This document shows positions 46,455 through 47,428 of a stretch of 47,428 nucleotides of DNA, in pieces. Position numbers and translations under genes: made by a program. The DNA is taken from contig MFKV01000005.1 of the NCBI GenBank assembly GCA_001781105.1, forward strand, positions 345-47,772, read 5' to 3'. The first letter of the stretch is position 1. Each line of letters begins with the position of its first letter. The notes beneath the pieces were generated by a model, which was not told the DNA's origin, made no database searches, and saw only the letters and a list, made by a program, of their open reading frames with translations. The DNA is from Candidatus Kaiserbacteria bacterium RIFCSPHIGHO2_01_FULL_54_36 (GTDB taxonomy: Bacteria; Patescibacteriota; Minisyncoccia; Phycocordibacterales; UBA2100).

Positions 46455-47256
46455 GAAATTTCAAAAGATATTTTTCGGCAACGCAGTAGCAGTAATGCGG
46501 AACGAACTTAAATCCGGCGACGCTCTGGAAAGCTACTTCCGCGAATCCTATCCGGTGAAGGAAAAGACGCTCCTCAAATCCACAATTGAGATTCAAGAAA
46601 AACCTCTCACGCTTAAAGCCCCTAAGAAAGACCCTGTTTCTACCGACTTGGAAAATGCCATAGCAATTTATGAATACTATAAAAACTTGGACGAGGTTCA
46701 GGCGTCTGACCCGCGTCTCTGGACGTATCTAAGTCATGTTGAATTCAGAAGGTACTCTCTGGCCAGATGGGGATTGAAAGGGGCTTTTAAAGATATAAAA
46801 GACGCCACTACAAGAACGAAGGCGGTAAATTACATTCTTGAACATTGGTTTGTGAGCGGGAACGATCGCGATTTGCGCCGCCACGCTATAGCCCGCCTCT
46901 GGTGGGCAGCACGACTTACATATGCTCCGTGGGTATCCGACCCGGAGTATTTTGCTGACCTCAAAAATAAAGACCTTTATTATTACACTCGCGTTTTGCT
47001 TTTCACACAGGATATTTATCAGCAAGTTTTGGAGCGCGGCATGGGTCGCTCAAATAGGATTCTCATATCCATACTTGATTATCTCGTTCGGAATAAGAAG
47101 TTCGCGGAATCGCGAGAAAATATAAGAAGCTTGATGAAGGAATTAAATTTGGCTTATGGAACGAAAAAAATAATCACCTTAGACAGACTCACTTTAAAAT
47201 CTCTCATTGAGAAAACGGCGCAAGATATTGAAAAGAATTCGGAATATGGAAAATAA
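46447..47256 (+). CDS. Unknown defence-operon protein, helical (DUF6339-like by memory)
   Basis: 269 residues starting MNKKFQKIFFGNAVAVMRNEL. Mostly helical. A distinct segment, DPRLWTYLSHVEFRRYSLARWG, and RDLRRHAIARLWWAARLTY recall proteins annotated DUF6339, an identification from memory that needs a profile search. No nuclease or membrane motif is seen. It overlaps the preceding gene by 8 nt and the next by 11 nt. Confidence 0.75.
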   Translation: MNKKFQKIFFGNAVAVMRNELKSGDALESYFRESYPVKEKTLLKSTIEIQEKPLTLKAPKKDPVSTDLENAIAIYEYYKNLDEVQASDPRLWTYLSHVEFRRYSLARWGLKGAFKDIKDATTRTKAVNYILEHWFVSGNDRDLRRHAIARLWWAARLTYAPWVSDPEYFADLKNKDLYYYTRVLLFTQDIYQQVLERGMGRSNRILISILDYLVRNKKFAESRENIRSLMKELNLAYGTKKIITLDRLTLKSLIEKTAQDIEKNSEYGK

Positions 47257-47428
47257 ACGAAAACACCTTGAGTTTATACAAGTCGTGATTAGCCGAATGG
47301 CCAGCAATCTATTTTTCTTGAGGGGTTGGACAATAACTTTGATTACGGGACTTTTTGCCTTATCCGCCGCGAAAGGAGAATACAGTGGTTATATCTTACT
47401 GGCGTATTTCCTGCTTCTTGTCTTTTGG
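47246..47428 (+). CDS. Membrane protein of the defence operon, cut by the right edge
   Basis: The first 61 residues, starting MENKRKHLEFIQVVISRMASNL. Two hydrophobic helices begin at about 23 (FFLRGWTITLITGLFALSA) and 46 (YSGYILLAYFLLLVFW). HLEFIQ-V-I-x-RMA-N-x-F-LRGW is a pattern I associate with small membrane proteins in defence and mobile regions, without a named function. It could be the membrane effector of the operon. It overlaps the preceding stop by 11 nt. Confidence 0.75.
   Translation, partial: MENKRKHLEFIQVVISRMASNLFFLRGWTITLITGLFALSAAKGEYSGYILLAYFLLLVFW

Overview
The window looks like a chromosomal segment of a Patescibacteria (Candidate Phyla Radiation, Parcubacteria-type) genome. 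The evidence is small lineage-typical proteins, scattered single-copy housekeeping genes, a split type IV pilus machinery, secreted Ig-like/Gln-Tyr-rich proteins, tRNA genes without encoded CCA, and almost no Shine-Dalgarno sequences. Instead, a -10 box sits 6-8 nt before the start codon of most genes, which predicts leaderless mRNAs. The genus cannot be named from sequence alone.

Layout. 1-3450 is the replication origin region: rnpA(partial)-rpmH on the minus strand, dnaA-dnaN on the plus strand, with DnaA-box-like sites, an AT-rich unwinding region and TAG trios between dnaA and dnaN. 3462-13072 holds PBP1A, ruvC, a TrmB-like regulator, a small winged-helix protein, a YebC-like protein, ruvB, two probable small RNAs and the pilus ATPase pilB. 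13092-16770 is tsaE-polA-holA. 16783-29613 carries three large secreted proteins that share C-terminal domains, plus glutamate dehydrogenase, two small enzymes, a lamin-tail-like protein, ruvA, rpsT and a type IV pilin. 29893-34148 is a compact cofactor cluster: cation transporter, phosphoribosyltransferase, riboflavin kinase, riboflavin synthase, lumazine synthase, drug/metabolite transporter and a RibL-like nucleotidyltransferase. 34230-37524 is ruvX, a tRNA-binding domain protein and pilM-pilN-pilO plus a small membrane protein. 37563-40750 contains tRNA genes, a patch with Shine-Dalgarno-bearing unknown genes, acylphosphatase and rplS.

From 40763 to the right edge lies a mobile island next to tRNA-Leu. 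It has a large serine recombinase, a divergent XRE controller, a cytosine-C5 DNA methyltransferase, a 71-aa protein, a 610-aa GHKL (Bergerat) ATPase and three further genes of unknown function with overlapping ends. I read this as a predicted methylation-linked anti-phage system. It is the best candidate here for something incompletely described.

Other notable signals: palindromic elements inserted in frame in tsaE, polA (twice) and a TrmH-type methyltransferase, a 6S-like RNA candidate, a cloverleaf-like inverted repeat upstream of dnaA, and a divergent pilB/tsaE promoter pair that seems to share one -10 box.
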